NCBI GenBank assembly: GCA_002478745.1
Contig: DLQI01000059.1
Location: forward strand, 1 to 5,801
Direction: 5' to 3'
DNA length: 5,801 nt
Origin: Rhodobacteraceae bacterium UBA7436
GTDB taxonomy: Bacteria; Pseudomonadota; Alphaproteobacteria; Rhodobacterales; Rhodobacteraceae
The translations under genes and the position numbers were made by a program. A model generated the notes under the pieces. That model had not been told where the DNA came from. It searched no databases and worked only from the letters and a program-made list of their open reading frames with translations. This document shows, one piece after another, positions 5,004 through 5,801 of the stretch (the first letter of the stretch is position 1; each line of letters begins with the position of its first letter).

Positions 5004-5801
5004 ATGCTGGAAACAACAACGAACCTGAAGACAATGCTAGCCGATCCTACCCTGCTTGAGACCCGCGCTTATGTGGGAGGTGAATGGATTGGCGGAGACA
5101 AAGGTACGTTTGACGTGACCAATCCAGCCCGTGGCGATGTAATTGCCCAAGTTGCAGACCTAAGCCGCGAACAAGTTGGCGTTGCCATTGCCAAAGCAGA
5201 AGTCGCGCAAAAGGAATGGACCAAATGGTCCGCCAAGGAACGCAGCGCAGTTATGCGCACGTGGTTCAATCTGATGATGGAAAATCAAGATGACCTTGGC
5301 ATTATCCTAACCGCTGAAATGGGCAAACCATTAGCCGAAGCCAAAGGCGAAATCGCATACGGTGCATCCTTTGTTGAGTTCTTTGCCGAAGAGGCAAAAC
5401 GCATTTACGGCGAAACCATCCCGGGTCACCAGCGCGACAAACGCATTACAGTTTTGAAGCAACCCATCGGCGTTGCTGCATCCATCACACCGTGGAATTT
5501 CCCGAATGCAATGATCACGCGCAAGGCCGCCCCAGCCCTTGCCGCTGGATGTGCATTCATCGCACGCCCTGCCGAGTTAACGCCATTGTCTGCCACCGCA
5601 ATTGCGGTGCTTGCAGAGCGCGCGGGCTTCCCCGCCGGTGTGTTCCAAGTGGTCACCACATCTGACGCACCAAGCACCGGACAAGAGTTCTGCGAGAACC
5701 CGATTGTGCGCAAATTGACCTTTACAGGGTCTACCGCCGTTGGCCGCATCCTTTTGGCCCAAGCAGCCGATCAGGTTATGAAATGCTCGATGGAGTTGGG
5801 T
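5004..5801 (+). CDS. gabD: NAD(P)-dependent succinate-semialdehyde dehydrogenase, N-terminal part (runs off window)
   Basis: The first 266 residues of an aldehyde dehydrogenase are present, with no stop before the window edge; family members are about 480-500 residues long. The enzyme oxidises succinate semialdehyde to succinate at the end of the GABA shunt. Recognisable parts are YVGGEWIGG (23-31), LTAEMGKPLAEAKGEI (102-117), PWNFPNAMITRKAAPALAAG (163-182), PAELTPLSA (189-197), the cofactor-loop FTGSTAVGR (240-248) and MELG (263-266), whose glutamate is the usual general base. The catalytic cysteine lies beyond the end. The GEIAYGASFVEFFAEEAKRI segment (115-134) and the overall pattern fit GabD better than betaine- or general aldehyde dehydrogenases, but substrate specificity cannot be proved from half a protein. 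Position 188 is arginine where most family members have lysine (KPA). It is divergent from the alpha/beta hydrolase gene. Confidence 0.9.
   Translation, partial: MLETTTNLKTMLADPTLLETRAYVGGEWIGGDKGTFDVTNPARGDVIAQVADLSREQVGVAIAKAEVAQKEWTKWSAKERSAVMRTWFNLMMENQDDLGIILTAEMGKPLAEAKGEIAYGASFVEFFAEEAKRIYGETIPGHQRDKRITVLKQPIGVAASITPWNFPNAMITRKAAPALAAGCAFIARPAELTPLSATAIAVLAERAGFPAGVFQVVTTSDAPSTGQEFCENPIVRKLTFTGSTAVGRILLAQAADQVMKCSMELG

Noticed and set aside
4927..5034. N-terminal extension of the alpha/beta hydrolase to a TTG at 5034
   Set aside because: It would overlap the start of the divergent dehydrogenase by 31 bases and occupy the whole shared promoter region. The ATG at 4926 has a ribosome binding site and a family-typical N-terminus.
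5426..5749. A 107-codon open frame on the - strand within the dehydrogenase gene
   Set aside because: It is antisense to clearly conserved aldehyde dehydrogenase motifs, with an Ala- and Arg-rich composition typical of a shadow frame.
1..5801. Search for CRISPR repeats, tRNA or rRNA genes, insertion sequences and phage or plasmid signatures
   Set aside because: No regularly spaced repeats, no tRNA-like cloverleaf, no transposase or integrase motifs and no terminal inverted repeats were seen on either strand.

Overview
The window looks like ordinary chromosomal DNA of an alphaproteobacterium, most likely a marine Rhodobacteraceae (roseobacter-type) organism. The evidence is the family content: a DUF1523 protein, a bacterial GT14 glycosyltransferase with a long C-terminal extension, and a succinate-semialdehyde dehydrogenase of the GabD type. 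Genes are tightly packed and base composition is intermediate. I see no tRNA, rRNA, insertion sequence, integrase, CRISPR array or long repeat.

Region 1 (1-1610, + strand) carries a complete GT14 family glycosyltransferase of 525 residues. Its ATG directly follows a stop codon that may end an upstream gene. Region 2 (1618-4013, - strand) is a compact set of genes converging on the glycosyltransferase with only 7 bases between the two stop codons. In transcription order it encodes a 358-residue soluble coiled-coil protein, a short membrane protein that appears split by a frameshift, a 93-residue two-helix membrane protein and a DUF1523 membrane protein. The start and stop codons overlap, abut or lie within 12 bases, so these are very probably one operon whose products act together at the inner membrane. 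No function is established for the set, and it is the most interesting part of the window.

Region 3 (4014-4137) is a 124-base gap. It holds a weak terminator-like hairpin after the upstream hydrolase gene and a striking near-palindrome just upstream of the coiled-coil gene, a good candidate operator. Region 4 (4138-4926, - strand) encodes an alpha/beta hydrolase with the HGGYW and GHSAGG signatures of the arylformamidase/esterase group. It is divergent, across 77 bases, from region 5 (5004-5801, + strand), the N-terminal 266 residues of a GabD-type succinate-semialdehyde dehydrogenase that runs off the window before its catalytic cysteine.

The main item to check is the apparent frameshift near 2771-2800. 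A single extra base there would break a roughly 127-residue membrane protein into two ORFs, the second of which has no ATG or GTG start and no upstream Shine-Dalgarno sequence.
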